Below, piece by piece: positions 9,008 through 16,725 of a stretch of DNA of 64,000 nucleotides (position 1 is the first letter of the stretch; each line of letters starts with the position of its first letter). A program made the translations under genes and the position numbers. The notes under the pieces were generated by a model. It was not told where the DNA came from and ran no database searches. It saw only the letters and a program-made list of their open reading frames with translations. Source of the stretch: Chitinivibrio alkaliphilus ACht1 (GTDB lineage: Bacteria > Fibrobacterota > Chitinivibrionia > Chitinivibrionales > Chitinivibrionaceae); assembly GCF_000474745.1 (NCBI RefSeq), contig NZ_ASJR01000011.1, positions 37,368 to 101,367 of the forward strand, read 5' to 3'.

Positions 9008-9871
9008 ATGGAAGGATTGTGCGGCATTCATTGCACAACGGAGTATATTGTTCTGGCTCGGCGAGACGGAGCTGAGCAGGGGGTAAATTCCCTGAGCCTT
9101 CAACCTCTTGATACCAATATGCCCTATTTTGAAGCTCTTGAAGAAGGGTTCTCAACATTGCAGAATCATGATCTCCTCTCCCGCCGTGAGAGGATTGTCC
9201 TCGCCTTTACCTCTCATTCAACCCATGTCTTTCATACAGAGCTTCCTGCGGAGGTAGAAGATCCCCATGAGATGATGTCATGGGAGTTGCAGTACCGCAT
9301 AAATGAGCCGGTGAGCGCCTATTTTTTTGATGTGGTAAAGACGGGGCTTAATCGGGCATTGGGGGTTGCTGTACGTGAACATGAGGTGAAGAAATTTGCT
9401 AAGCTGTGTAAAAAAAAGGGGCTGCGTCTTCAAGCGGTGGATACGGATGTTCTTTCTATTTTTAATGTCTATGATCTTAACTACGATAGTACTGTCCCTG
9501 CGATGCTTCTTCATTTTGACAGCACGGGAATTACTGCTGTTTTTTTCCAAAATAAAACAGTGTATCACGTCTCCAATATCCCGCCCTTGAATAAAGAGAC
9601 TGAGGCAAAAGAGCTGCATCGTGTGGCCCATGATGTTGCGACACTTCTTCGTGCTTTGGGTTTTTCCCAGGGGGTTCCCCTATATCTCTCCGGTGAGATT
9701 TTAACCGATACTGCTCTGCAAGTACAGCTTCTAAAGGAGCTGCCAGAGGCAAAAATGCTTGATCCATTTCGTCGTCTCTCTGCAACTGTGGGAATGGATG
9801 AGGCGACCCTCGACAAGTTTGCACCACTTATGACGGTGGCAGTGGGGCTTTCACAACGAAATTCGTGGTAA
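9008..9871 (+). CDS. PilM-like type IV pilus assembly protein (actin-like fold)
   Basis: About 287 residues. PilM is a cytoplasmic actin-like ATPase-fold protein that binds the N-terminal tail of PilN and links the motor to the inner-membrane complex. The sequence has alternating beta strands of the actin fold, the central AMLLHFDSTGITAVFF phosphate-loop-like strand, LYLSGE near residue 225 and the PilM-style ending LDPFRRL...APLMTVAVGLSQR. Similarity is moderate and the N-terminus is divergent, so function is inferred from position as well. A GTG at 9002 is an alternative start; ATG 9008 has GAGG at a better distance. Confidence 0.7.
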   Translation: MEGLCGIHCTTEYIVLARRDGAEQGVNSLSLQPLDTNMPYFEALEEGFSTLQNHDLLSRRERIVLAFTSHSTHVFHTELPAEVEDPHEMMSWELQYRINEPVSAYFFDVVKTGLNRALGVAVREHEVKKFAKLCKKKGLRLQAVDTDVLSIFNVYDLNYDSTVPAMLLHFDSTGITAVFFQNKTVYHVSNIPPLNKETEAKELHRVAHDVATLLRALGFSQGVPLYLSGEILTDTALQVQLLKELPEAKMLDPFRRLSATVGMDEATLDKFAPLMTVAVGLSQRNSW

Positions 9872-9881
9872 GGAGGCGGTG

Positions 9882-10772
9882 ATGCTGCAGGCGAATTTGC
9901 TACATTCAAAACCCCGTATTCAAGGAGTGGGCGAGCTCAAACAGCTGGTGTTCCTTTTTGGAAAAATCGTAGGTGGGGTGGCTGTGGCAGCCCTTCTACT
10001 ATTTGTGCTTGTTCCGCGAGTAAGCGAGTGGTTTGCACCACAGGAGTATGAAGAACCACCGGCTATAGGTGAGACCGTGGTGCAGGAGACAGAGGATGCG
10101 CCGTGGGAAGATCGTCTTTCCGTGGTACATGAAGAGGCCTACCATCTTGCCTACAAGGATATGCCTCTCGTGCAGCAATTTCAGTATGAGCACGGGTATA
10201 CCAAGGCCGTGTTTGACTTTATTGTGCGTCATGCTCCACCGGGAGGCCAGTTTACTTCTCTCACGGTAGATGATTTTTCCACCGTCTCCGGTACGGTTAC
10301 CTTTGCCAGTCGCGACGAGGTTCGTTCGTTTTTTCTTCCCTTTGAAGAGTCATCCGCGTGGACCATCCGCCCGCGGCCGGAAACAAGCATTCGCAGTTAT
10401 GACGATTTTTACGAAGTAACCTATGTCTTTGACTATGTTCTCCCGGCACAACGTTTTCTTGAAGATGATCCTGTAGAGGAACGTTTTGTTAGCAGTGATC
10501 ATATACAACGAATTCGTCGAAAAGTAATCCGCCTTGCAGACAATAATGATTTGCGAATTACCAATGAGCGTTCCCTAGGAAGCACTCGCCGCGGTGGGTA
10601 TCGGGAATATGAAAGACATATTGATGGCGAGGGGCGTTTTTCCGACTTTGTATACTTTCTCCATGCTCTGTACACCCAATCTCCGGGGGTTCGTTTTCGC
10701 ACGGTTGAGCTGTCTACCCGCTCCGGCGAAATTTCGTTCTCAGGGGTGGTTTGCATCACCGTTTTGGAGTAG
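9882..10772 (+). CDS. PilN/PilO-like inner-membrane pilus assembly protein
   Basis: About 296 residues. A short cytoplasmic N-terminus (MLQANLLHSKPRI, comparable with the PilN tail that binds PilM) precedes a single membrane span at about 25-45. A large periplasmic part follows, with a helical linker and two alpha/beta ferredoxin-like regions. That is the PilN/PilO layout, but only one protein is found where two are usual, so it may combine both roles. AGGAGG at 9871-9876 favours ATG 9882. It follows pilM directly and ends three bases before rsmD. The family call rests on topology and context more than on sequence motifs. Confidence 0.6.
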   Translation: MLQANLLHSKPRIQGVGELKQLVFLFGKIVGGVAVAALLLFVLVPRVSEWFAPQEYEEPPAIGETVVQETEDAPWEDRLSVVHEEAYHLAYKDMPLVQQFQYEHGYTKAVFDFIVRHAPPGGQFTSLTVDDFSTVSGTVTFASRDEVRSFFLPFEESSAWTIRPRPETSIRSYDDFYEVTYVFDYVLPAQRFLEDDPVEERFVSSDHIQRIRRKVIRLADNNDLRITNERSLGSTRRGGYREYERHIDGEGRFSDFVYFLHALYTQSPGVRFRTVELSTRSGEISFSGVVCITVLE

Positions 10773-10774
10773 TT

Positions 10775-11317
10775 ATGAATATACGAATTACCGGTGGAAA
10801 ATTTCGGGGAAAAAAGCTTATTGTGTCGGGAGAAGATGACTTCCGTCCTACCAAGTCACGGGTTCGTGAAGCCCTGTGCAGCTCTCTTATGAGTCGTATA
10901 TCCGAGGCTTCTTGTTTAGATCTCTGCGGTGGAAGCGGCGCTGTGGCCTTTGATTTCCTCAGCTTTTCCGCAGGACACGTCACAGTGGTGGAGGTTGATC
11001 CTGGCCGGTGTCGGGCGATACAAGAAAATGTGCGGCATATGGGTGTGTCGACGCTTACCGTAGAGATGGCTTCGGCATACTCCTTTCTGACACATACAAC
11101 CACCACCTTTGATATTATATTTTACGACCCCCCATACTACGATCGAGGGCTTACGGATCTCTTATGTCAAGTTATCTCCCGCCTTGCTCCTGGAGGGGTG
11201 GCCGTCTTTGAATGGGCTTGCGACGACACGTATGCGGCGCACCTATGCCATACGCAGGCTGTTCCGGGAAAAACCAAACAGTATGGTCATACCTGTCTTA
11301 CCTATTTTTATGCTTAA
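10775..11317 (+). CDS. rsmD: 16S rRNA (guanine-966-N2)-methyltransferase RsmD
   Basis: 180 residues starting at ATG 10775. The family opening MNIRITGGKFRGKKL and FRPTKSRVREAL are followed by the SAM-binding LDLCGGSGAVAFDFLS and the catalytic DPPYY typical of N2-guanine methyltransferases. RsmD acts on assembled 30S subunits. It is followed 11 bases later by coaD, the very common rsmD-coaD pairing seen across bacteria. That supports both calls. Confidence 0.93.
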   Translation: MNIRITGGKFRGKKLIVSGEDDFRPTKSRVREALCSSLMSRISEASCLDLCGGSGAVAFDFLSFSAGHVTVVEVDPGRCRAIQENVRHMGVSTLTVEMASAYSFLTHTTTTFDIIFYDPPYYDRGLTDLLCQVISRLAPGGVAVFEWACDDTYAAHLCHTQAVPGKTKQYGHTCLTYFYA

Positions 11318-11328
11318 GAGGAGTTTTA

Positions 11329-11808
11329 ATGCCTACTGCTATTTATCCTGGTACCTTTGATCCCATAACACGGGGACATATTGATATCGTACAACGGGCA
11401 TCATATATTTTTACTGAAGTTATTACTATTGTGGCGGATAATCCTGCAAAGGATCGTTTCTTTACCACAGAAGAGCGTTTAGAGTTGGCCCAAGACGCCC
11501 TTGCAGGTATCTCCAACGTACGGGTAATACCGTTTCAAGGCCTCATTGTGGATGTGCTCCGTGAAACAGGGGCACGAACAATTATACGGGGATTACGGGC
11601 CCTGTCAGATTTTGAAGGAGAATTCCAGATGGCCTTTACGAACAGAAAGCTCTATGAACAGGCGGATACGGTATTTCTCATGCCCAGTGCAGAATATGCA
11701 TATCTTAGTTCGTCCTTGGTAAAACAGATTGCCCATTTCCATGGAGATGTGGACAAATTTGTTACTCCCGCTGTTGCTCGTGCAATGCGGCAGAAACGGG
11801 AGGGGTAA
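11329..11808 (+). CDS. coaD: Phosphopantetheine adenylyltransferase
   Basis: 159 residues, the standard length. CoaD transfers AMP from ATP to 4'-phosphopantetheine, the penultimate step of coenzyme A synthesis. The sequence shows the nucleotidyltransferase motif YPGTFDPITRGHIDI at the N-terminus, IIRGLRA in the middle and the C-terminal YLSSSLVKQI. The start ATG 11329 has GAGGAG seven to nine bases upstream; the frame is open further 5' inside rsmD but that part is not CoaD-like. The final A of the TAA stop is shared with the start of the rhomboid gene. Confidence 0.95.
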   Translation: MPTAIYPGTFDPITRGHIDIVQRASYIFTEVITIVADNPAKDRFFTTEERLELAQDALAGISNVRVIPFQGLIVDVLRETGARTIIRGLRALSDFEGEFQMAFTNRKLYEQADTVFLMPSAEYAYLSSSLVKQIAHFHGDVDKFVTPAVARAMRQKREG

Positions 11809-12611
11809 TGGCATATCAACACCATACAGAATACTCTGCCGTCTCGGTGATTACCATTGCCACCGTGGCAGTTTTCTTTTTTCAGCAGGTGCCATCTGTG
11901 GGGATACCGCTTCTGTCAGATTTTTCTCTAGTTCCCCAAGATCTCTTACGTGGGCAGGTTTGGCGCTTGCTTACCTACGGATTTTTACATAGCCCTCAGG
12001 GAATTTGGCATCTTGCCTTTAATATGCTTGGGTTGTGGGTGTTTGGACGAGAACTTGAATTTTTGTGGGGAAAGAAGCAGTTTTCTATCTTTTACTTTTT
12101 TTCTATCTTTTTCTCGGGGCTCTTTTCCTTTGTGAATTTTGCCTATGGCGCAGGCCATATTCCCATAATAGGAGCATCGGGAGCTATTTATGCGCTGCTC
12201 TTTGTGTATGCAGCATATTTTCCCCATCGTCAATTACTGCTTTTTTTCGTATTTCCCGTATCCATACGTTCGGCCGTTGTCTTCTTTACAATATTCTCAC
12301 TTCTGGGTATGATGCAGGGGCGGGGAGGGATAGCCCATGTGGTTCATCTCGGTGGGTTTGGTGCCGGATATGCATATCTGACATATATGCGGGGGGCTGT
12401 GTCCCTACCGGGTGTTCCAAAAGTGCTTTCTCGATTGTTTCAAAGAAAAAAGGGACCTCAATTCTACTCCTTTCCTTCATCGTCTGAAAAGGGCAGGGGG
12501 GATGAAATGGATCTTCTTGACGATATCTTACGAAAAATCTCTCGTCAGGGTATATCCTCCCTTTCTGAGGAGGAGTGGAAGATTCTAAAACGGCATTCCC
12601 AGGACTCCTGA
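11808..12611 (+). CDS. Rhomboid-family intramembrane serine protease
   Basis: 267 residues with six predicted membrane helices. The rhomboid hallmarks are present: WRLLTYGFLH after the first helix, HLAFNMLGLW, the catalytic serine in GASGA (Ser124) and the catalytic histidine in HVVHLGG (His180). Rhomboids cleave membrane-anchored substrates within the bilayer; the substrate cannot be guessed. After the last helix comes a basic cytoplasmic tail ending in SSLSEEEWKILK, a C-terminal motif common in rhomboids of this subgroup. It shares one base with coaD upstream and with the CNNM gene downstream (TGATG). Confidence 0.92.
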   Translation: MAYQHHTEYSAVSVITIATVAVFFFQQVPSVGIPLLSDFSLVPQDLLRGQVWRLLTYGFLHSPQGIWHLAFNMLGLWVFGRELEFLWGKKQFSIFYFFSIFFSGLFSFVNFAYGAGHIPIIGASGAIYALLFVYAAYFPHRQLLLFFVFPVSIRSAVVFFTIFSLLGMMQGRGGIAHVVHLGGFGAGYAYLTYMRGAVSLPGVPKVLSRLFQRKKGPQFYSFPSSSEKGRGDEMDLLDDILRKISRQGISSLSEEEWKILKRHSQDS

Positions 12612-13435
12612 TGCCATTTATGTGGGCAATGCTTTTTCTGGTATGCCTCTGTTTGTCCTTTCTTTTTGCCGGATTTGAAACCGGCTTTATTAGTTGGAAT
12701 ACTCTGAAAATGGAGCATCGGGCGTCCCGGGGCAAGTGGGTTGCCCGTCGTGCGGTGTTTTTACAAGAGCGGGTTGAGCAGGTTATTAGTACGGTTCTAA
12801 TTGGTAATAATATCGCCTTGGTATTGCTCTCAACGAGCATTTTTTCCTTTCTCGCGTATTTTTCGGAGAACGTTCCCGAGTTTTGGGTTAATCTTGTTTT
12901 AACACCGGTGATACTGGTTCTTTGCGAGCTTTTTCCAAAATCGCTGTTTCGTATTTATTCATTTCGGCTCAGTTATATCTTTGTGCCCTTTATTTATGTT
13001 TTCTTTGTACTTTTCTATCCCGTAACGGTTCTTTTTCGCTTTGTATCTGGCGGGGGAAATGCCCACGTATCTGAGGAAGAGATTGTCTCTATTGCCACGG
13101 AAGGAGAAAAGGATAAGTCCTTGACTCCATTCAGCAAGCAGGTTGTCACCTCTGCCCTTACTCTGGAGAAAACCTCCTTGAGCGTACTTTTTAAGCATTT
13201 GACCCCTTCCGCAGTCTACCCTGTGTTTGCGCCTAATGGTGAGAAACACCGTTCTCTTCCCACAGAAATAGAAGAGCAGGGGGCGGTGTTTCCTGCTGAC
13301 AATATGGCAGCAGTTCTTTTAGGGAATCCCGGGCTTATTTCTTTAGAATACATAATAATTGAAGACAAGGACCGCTTTTTATGCTATACTAAAGAGCAGT
13401 GTTTTGAAAAAATCTTTCTTGAAAAGAAAAAATAA
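12611..13435 (+). CDS. CNNM/DUF21 membrane protein lacking CBS domains
   Basis: 274 residues from ATG 12611, which overlaps the rhomboid stop. The N-terminal ~150 residues match the CNNM transmembrane domain (DUF21): FAGFETGFIS near 30, an RVEQVISTVLIGNNIA stretch and LCELFPKS before the last helices. CNNM/CorC-type proteins are linked to Mg2+/Na+ transport or tolerance. Usually the domain is followed by two CBS domains and a CorC_HlyC domain. Here only about 110 residues follow and I see no clear CBS repeat, so this is a short variant. No sign of frameshift or truncation at the end. Confidence 0.75.
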   Translation: MPFMWAMLFLVCLCLSFLFAGFETGFISWNTLKMEHRASRGKWVARRAVFLQERVEQVISTVLIGNNIALVLLSTSIFSFLAYFSENVPEFWVNLVLTPVILVLCELFPKSLFRIYSFRLSYIFVPFIYVFFVLFYPVTVLFRFVSGGGNAHVSEEEIVSIATEGEKDKSLTPFSKQVVTSALTLEKTSLSVLFKHLTPSAVYPVFAPNGEKHRSLPTEIEEQGAVFPADNMAAVLLGNPGLISLEYIIIEDKDRFLCYTKEQCFEKIFLEKKK

Positions 13436-13495
13436 GGGAAACATCCCTACGGTATCGTATTTTTTACCCGTAAAAATTTTGGTGCATATCAGGTT

Positions 13496-14410
13496 ATGAC
13501 AAAAATACACGAAAAACTACTACTTTATACTACAACGGTGGCGCATAGCAGACGGCTCCATGTCGTATTACTTTGTGCGGTGCTCTTTGTTGCAGCAGAT
13601 ATTGTCTATGCCTTTGTAGGTTATAAGACCGTGCGGGCGCAGTATTCATCAGCGAACCGTTCACTACATTTTCTCCGCTCTGATCTCACCCGAATGAACG
13701 ATGAGCTCCATGACCGCATGGAACAGCTCGGTCTTCTCGAAGAACGCGAAGGTTTTTTTCGTCTCAAATACGGCTTAGCAGATATTGACGAAGGGGTACG
13801 TGATTTTAGTACCGGGGGGAAACCTACGATGGAATCCTTTGTGCAGGAGCGCTTAGGCAGTAAAGATCATATTACGTCAGATAAGCTTTTATTAGAAGCG
13901 GAGTCGTTTTTGCAGAGGGTCCGTTTTACGGACAGCATGTTTGTAAAGCTCCAAGGACATATTGATCGGGAGATTATGTATTACAATGAAATCCCCTCTG
14001 TATGGCCTGTACGGCGGAATCGTATTACCTCGCCTTATGGACGGCGAACGCACCCTGTTACGGGACGGCGGAGTTTTCACGATGGTATTGATATTGCCGG
14101 CAGTATCGGAGACTCCATTATTGCTCCTGCCGACGGCATTGTAACCTACGTTGGGCGTATGGACGGCTATGGGAAAACCATTGAAATACGACATAGAAAT
14201 AGCGGGTATTACACTCGATATGCGCATCTTTCCGGGTTTAATACACAACGGGGCAATATTGTTCGCCGAGGTGACCTCATTGGATTTGTGGGGAATACCG
14301 GTACCAGTACGGGCCCGCATTTGCATTATGAAGTGCGTCGGGGTGAGCGCTGGGGGGCAACGCAAAATCCATGGCGCTATTTACCGCGAAAAGATGTGGT
14401 GTACGATTAA
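13496..14410 (+). CDS. Membrane-anchored M23-family (LytM) peptidoglycan endopeptidase
   Basis: 304 residues. One membrane anchor at about 22-42, a coiled-coil linker (about 50-85) and a C-terminal M23 domain. The zinc ligands are visible as HDGIDI (H and D of the HxxxD motif) and HLHYEV, and the GRRTHPVTGRRSFHDG approach is typical. M23 enzymes cut the peptide cross-bridges of peptidoglycan and are often activated through coiled-coil partners at the division site. Both catalytic motifs are intact, so it should be active. A 60-base gap separates it from the CNNM gene. Confidence 0.88.
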   Translation: MTKIHEKLLLYTTTVAHSRRLHVVLLCAVLFVAADIVYAFVGYKTVRAQYSSANRSLHFLRSDLTRMNDELHDRMEQLGLLEEREGFFRLKYGLADIDEGVRDFSTGGKPTMESFVQERLGSKDHITSDKLLLEAESFLQRVRFTDSMFVKLQGHIDREIMYYNEIPSVWPVRRNRITSPYGRRTHPVTGRRSFHDGIDIAGSIGDSIIAPADGIVTYVGRMDGYGKTIEIRHRNSGYYTRYAHLSGFNTQRGNIVRRGDLIGFVGNTGTSTGPHLHYEVRRGERWGATQNPWRYLPRKDVVYD

Positions 14411-14411
14411 A

Positions 14412-14822
14412 ATGGTTGTACAAGAGACCATTTACATAGATACACAGGCTTCTTCGCAGTGGGTAAATATAACCGACTCTGTGCGTGCTGTTGTACGGGC
14501 ATCGTCAATTTCACGTGGGAGTGTAACCATAACCTCTGCCCATACCACTGCTGCTGTTACCGTAAATGAAAGCGCAGATCCTGCAGTGGAAACGGATGTT
14601 TTTACCAAGCTTTCTCAGCTGATACCTTCCGGTGAACCCTTTTATTTACACGCAGAGGGTAATTCTCACAGTCATTTACAAGCAACTCTTGTGGGAGCTT
14701 CAGAAGTGCTGCCTGTGCAGAAGGGCGGGGTTGTGCTTGGGACGTGGCAAGCGATTTACTTTTGTGAGTTTGACGGCCCCCGGAAAGCCCGTCGATGTAC
14801 TGTCACTGTTATGGGCGAATGA
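14412..14822 (+). CDS. YjbQ-family (UPF0047) protein
   Basis: 136 residues, the normal size of the UPF0047/YjbQ family. Family hallmarks are HTTAAVTVNESADP near residue 45, EGNSHSHLQATLVGAS near 85 and LGTWQAIYFCEFDGPR near the end. Members form trimers with a conserved His/Glu-lined cavity; one has weak thiamine phosphate synthase activity, but the physiological role is unsettled. The start ATG 14412 lies just after the M23 stop. The stop overlaps the ATG of the PHP gene by four bases. Confidence 0.9.
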   Translation: MVVQETIYIDTQASSQWVNITDSVRAVVRASSISRGSVTITSAHTTAAVTVNESADPAVETDVFTKLSQLIPSGEPFYLHAEGNSHSHLQATLVGASEVLPVQKGGVVLGTWQAIYFCEFDGPRKARRCTVTVMGE

Positions 14823-15541
14823 ATATTCGGGCTGATTTGCATATCCACTCATGCCTTTCCCCCTGTGCTTCTCTTGACATGGGACCACGTGATATTGTTG
14901 CGCAGGCGTGCGAAAGAAACTTGACCCACCTTGCCCTCACCGATCATAATAGTACACGTAACTGTGTTGTTATGGCAGAGCTTTGCGCAGAGGCGGGGCT
15001 TGTCTTTTTTCCCGGTATGGAAGTAACTACGAGCGAAGAAATTCATGTGCTTCTCTATTTTCCCAGTGTTGCAGAGGCTCTCAGAGCGGGAAAAGAAATA
15101 GAAGCGTCCCTTTCGCCTCGTGTTCCTTTACGGGCCGAGCAAATGGGATATGAGGCAGTTGTTGACCGTGAAAATAATGTGTGTGAGCTTCTTGACTGGT
15201 ATCTCTCCGTGAGTACCACCTACTCCCTTAATGATTTGAGTAGGTTTGCTACTTCTTTTGGGGCGTGCATCGTTCCTGCCCATATTCTGAAACCGTTATT
15301 TTCCATCACGAGCCAATTGGGGTTTCTTTTACCCAATGCGCCCTATGATGCGGTAGAAATAAGCCATGGAAATAGGCATCGTGCGGGAGAAGTGTCTGGC
15401 TACCCATGGATCACCTCTTCAGATAGCCATTACCTTGATGATATTGGAAAATGCTTTACGGAATTCCACGCTGATACTCTTCCCAAAACCCCTCGTGAAT
15501 TTTTTGCTTATTTGCCAAGGCGGGGTTCAAAGGGAGTTTAG
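14819..15541 (+). CDS. PHP-domain phosphoesterase
   Basis: 240 residues. The metal-binding PHP motifs are all visible: DLHIHSCLSP at about 5-14, ALTDHNS, PGMEVTT and, near the C-terminus, SSDSHYLDDIG. PHP enzymes hydrolyse phosphate esters with two or three metal ions; relatives include nucleoside bisphosphate phosphatases (YciV/RnaseAM type). An inserted cysteine-containing region (about 110-150) differs from YciV, so the substrate is open. It is coupled to yjbQ by an ATGA overlap and its end overlaps the convergent GGDEF-like gene by four bases. Confidence 0.82.
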   Translation: MNIRADLHIHSCLSPCASLDMGPRDIVAQACERNLTHLALTDHNSTRNCVVMAELCAEAGLVFFPGMEVTTSEEIHVLLYFPSVAEALRAGKEIEASLSPRVPLRAEQMGYEAVVDRENNVCELLDWYLSVSTTYSLNDLSRFATSFGACIVPAHILKPLFSITSQLGFLLPNAPYDAVEISHGNRHRAGEVSGYPWITSSDSHYLDDIGKCFTEFHADTLPKTPREFFAYLPRRGSKGV

Positions 15542-16725
15542 GATGAAGAGCGTTGAGGGATCATCGCTTTTTCAATCACCACACTTAATTCTTCCTCAAT
15601 GGTTGTTTCGGTAGTTGCAATAAAATGAGTGTATCCACTGCGCAGAGAGAGGGATAGGGGAAGACCTGAGTGGCTGTTGTAGCGTTCGAGATTTTCAAAC
15701 AGTCGTTTTGAGAGTTCTTCCACCATTTTTGTATCTCGCACTTTTATTGTTACAGCAAATCCCCCCCCGTCTATTCGTCCAATAATATCGGTGGTTCGGA
15801 ATGTTCGTGCAATCAGAGATGCCGCGGCAACAATGGCTCGATCTCCCATTTCTTGTCCATATTTTTCGTTAATACTTTGGAGATTTTCAATATCAAAATA
15901 GTAAATCCCCAAGGGTGTTTCTGTGGAAATTGCCTGGCTAATCATCTGTTGTGATAAGAGCATAAAGCCGTTTTTGTTGGAAACATCTGTGAGCTCATCC
16001 TGCATGGAAAGGGCCGAAAAGCGTTCTTTCATATAGCAGTTATGGAGGGCTGTACTGACGTGCGATCGTAAGTCCTCATACATCGTATTTGCCGTATCTG
16101 TAATAATATCGGTGATAATATAGCCAAAGTACTCGCCATAAAAATAGAGTGGCAGGAAAATCATTTTATTAAAAGAGTGTGTGTAGGTGGGGAGAATATC
16201 ATGGCTATTAATAACCAGTCCATCCTGTGGAAGAGCAACTTCCTTTCCCTTGCTAATTTGTCGTTTTACAAAGGAGACTTCGGGCATATTCCAGTCAAGG
16301 TAGGGAATGGAGGCATAGTTGTAAAAGAGTACAATGGTTGCATTTTTACTTCCCAGACGACGAATCTCTTGCATGGAGTAGTCAAGAAGCTCTCCCACAT
16401 TGTGTTGTGAGATAATATTTTGGTATACTTCACGTAGTTCCTCTTTCTTATTTTCCCGTGCATACTGTGCATATCGGTCGTATGACTTCTGCGCATCATT
16501 GAGGATTAGCATGGCTTCAAGCTGGAGTTTATTCACCGTAAAGATTTTTTTGGGAAACTTTTCCAGGGCACAGCTGGGGAGTATAAAAGAGATGAAGTGT
16601 TGCCATATTTTTAAGCGTCTGTCAAAGAGAAGGTTGTACTCAATAGACCTGCTGACAGATGTAATAAACCGTTCTTCGTGAATTGCGTCATCCTCTCTTA
16701 CGGCGCCAAGAAAGTCATGATATAT
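15538..16725 (-). CDS. Degenerate GGDEF-domain part of a split LacI-type sensor protein
   Basis: A stand-alone reading would begin at GTG 16536 (332 residues). However, the same frame is open and coding-like upstream to the A6 run at 16725-16730, where it meets the LacI-type gene in a -1 relation. The product has a GAF-like region (about 60-190 of the short version) and a C-terminal GGDEF fold. The DELTDVSNKNGF segment equals the usual DxLTGLxNRRGF. The signature is degraded to DGGGF instead of GGDEF, so cyclase activity is unlikely and a c-di-GMP- or GTP-binding or structural role is more plausible. Spirochaetes have single proteins with the order LacI-type ligand domain, linker, GGDEF, which is the expected full-length architecture here. 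Confidence 0.7.
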   Translation of the reverse strand: MYHDFLGAVREDDAIHEERFITSVSRSIEYNLLFDRRLKIWQHFISFILPSCALEKFPKKIFTVNKLQLEAMLILNDAQKSYDRYAQYARENKKEELREVYQNIISQHNVGELLDYSMQEIRRLGSKNATIVLFYNYASIPYLDWNMPEVSFVKRQISKGKEVALPQDGLVINSHDILPTYTHSFNKMIFLPLYFYGEYFGYIITDIITDTANTMYEDLRSHVSTALHNCYMKERFSALSMQDELTDVSNKNGFMLLSQQMISQAISTETPLGIYYFDIENLQSINEKYGQEMGDRAIVAAASLIARTFRTTDIIGRIDGGGFAVTIKVRDTKMVEELSKRLFENLERYNSHSGLPLSLSLRSGYTHFIATTETTIEEELSVVIEKAMIPQRSSS

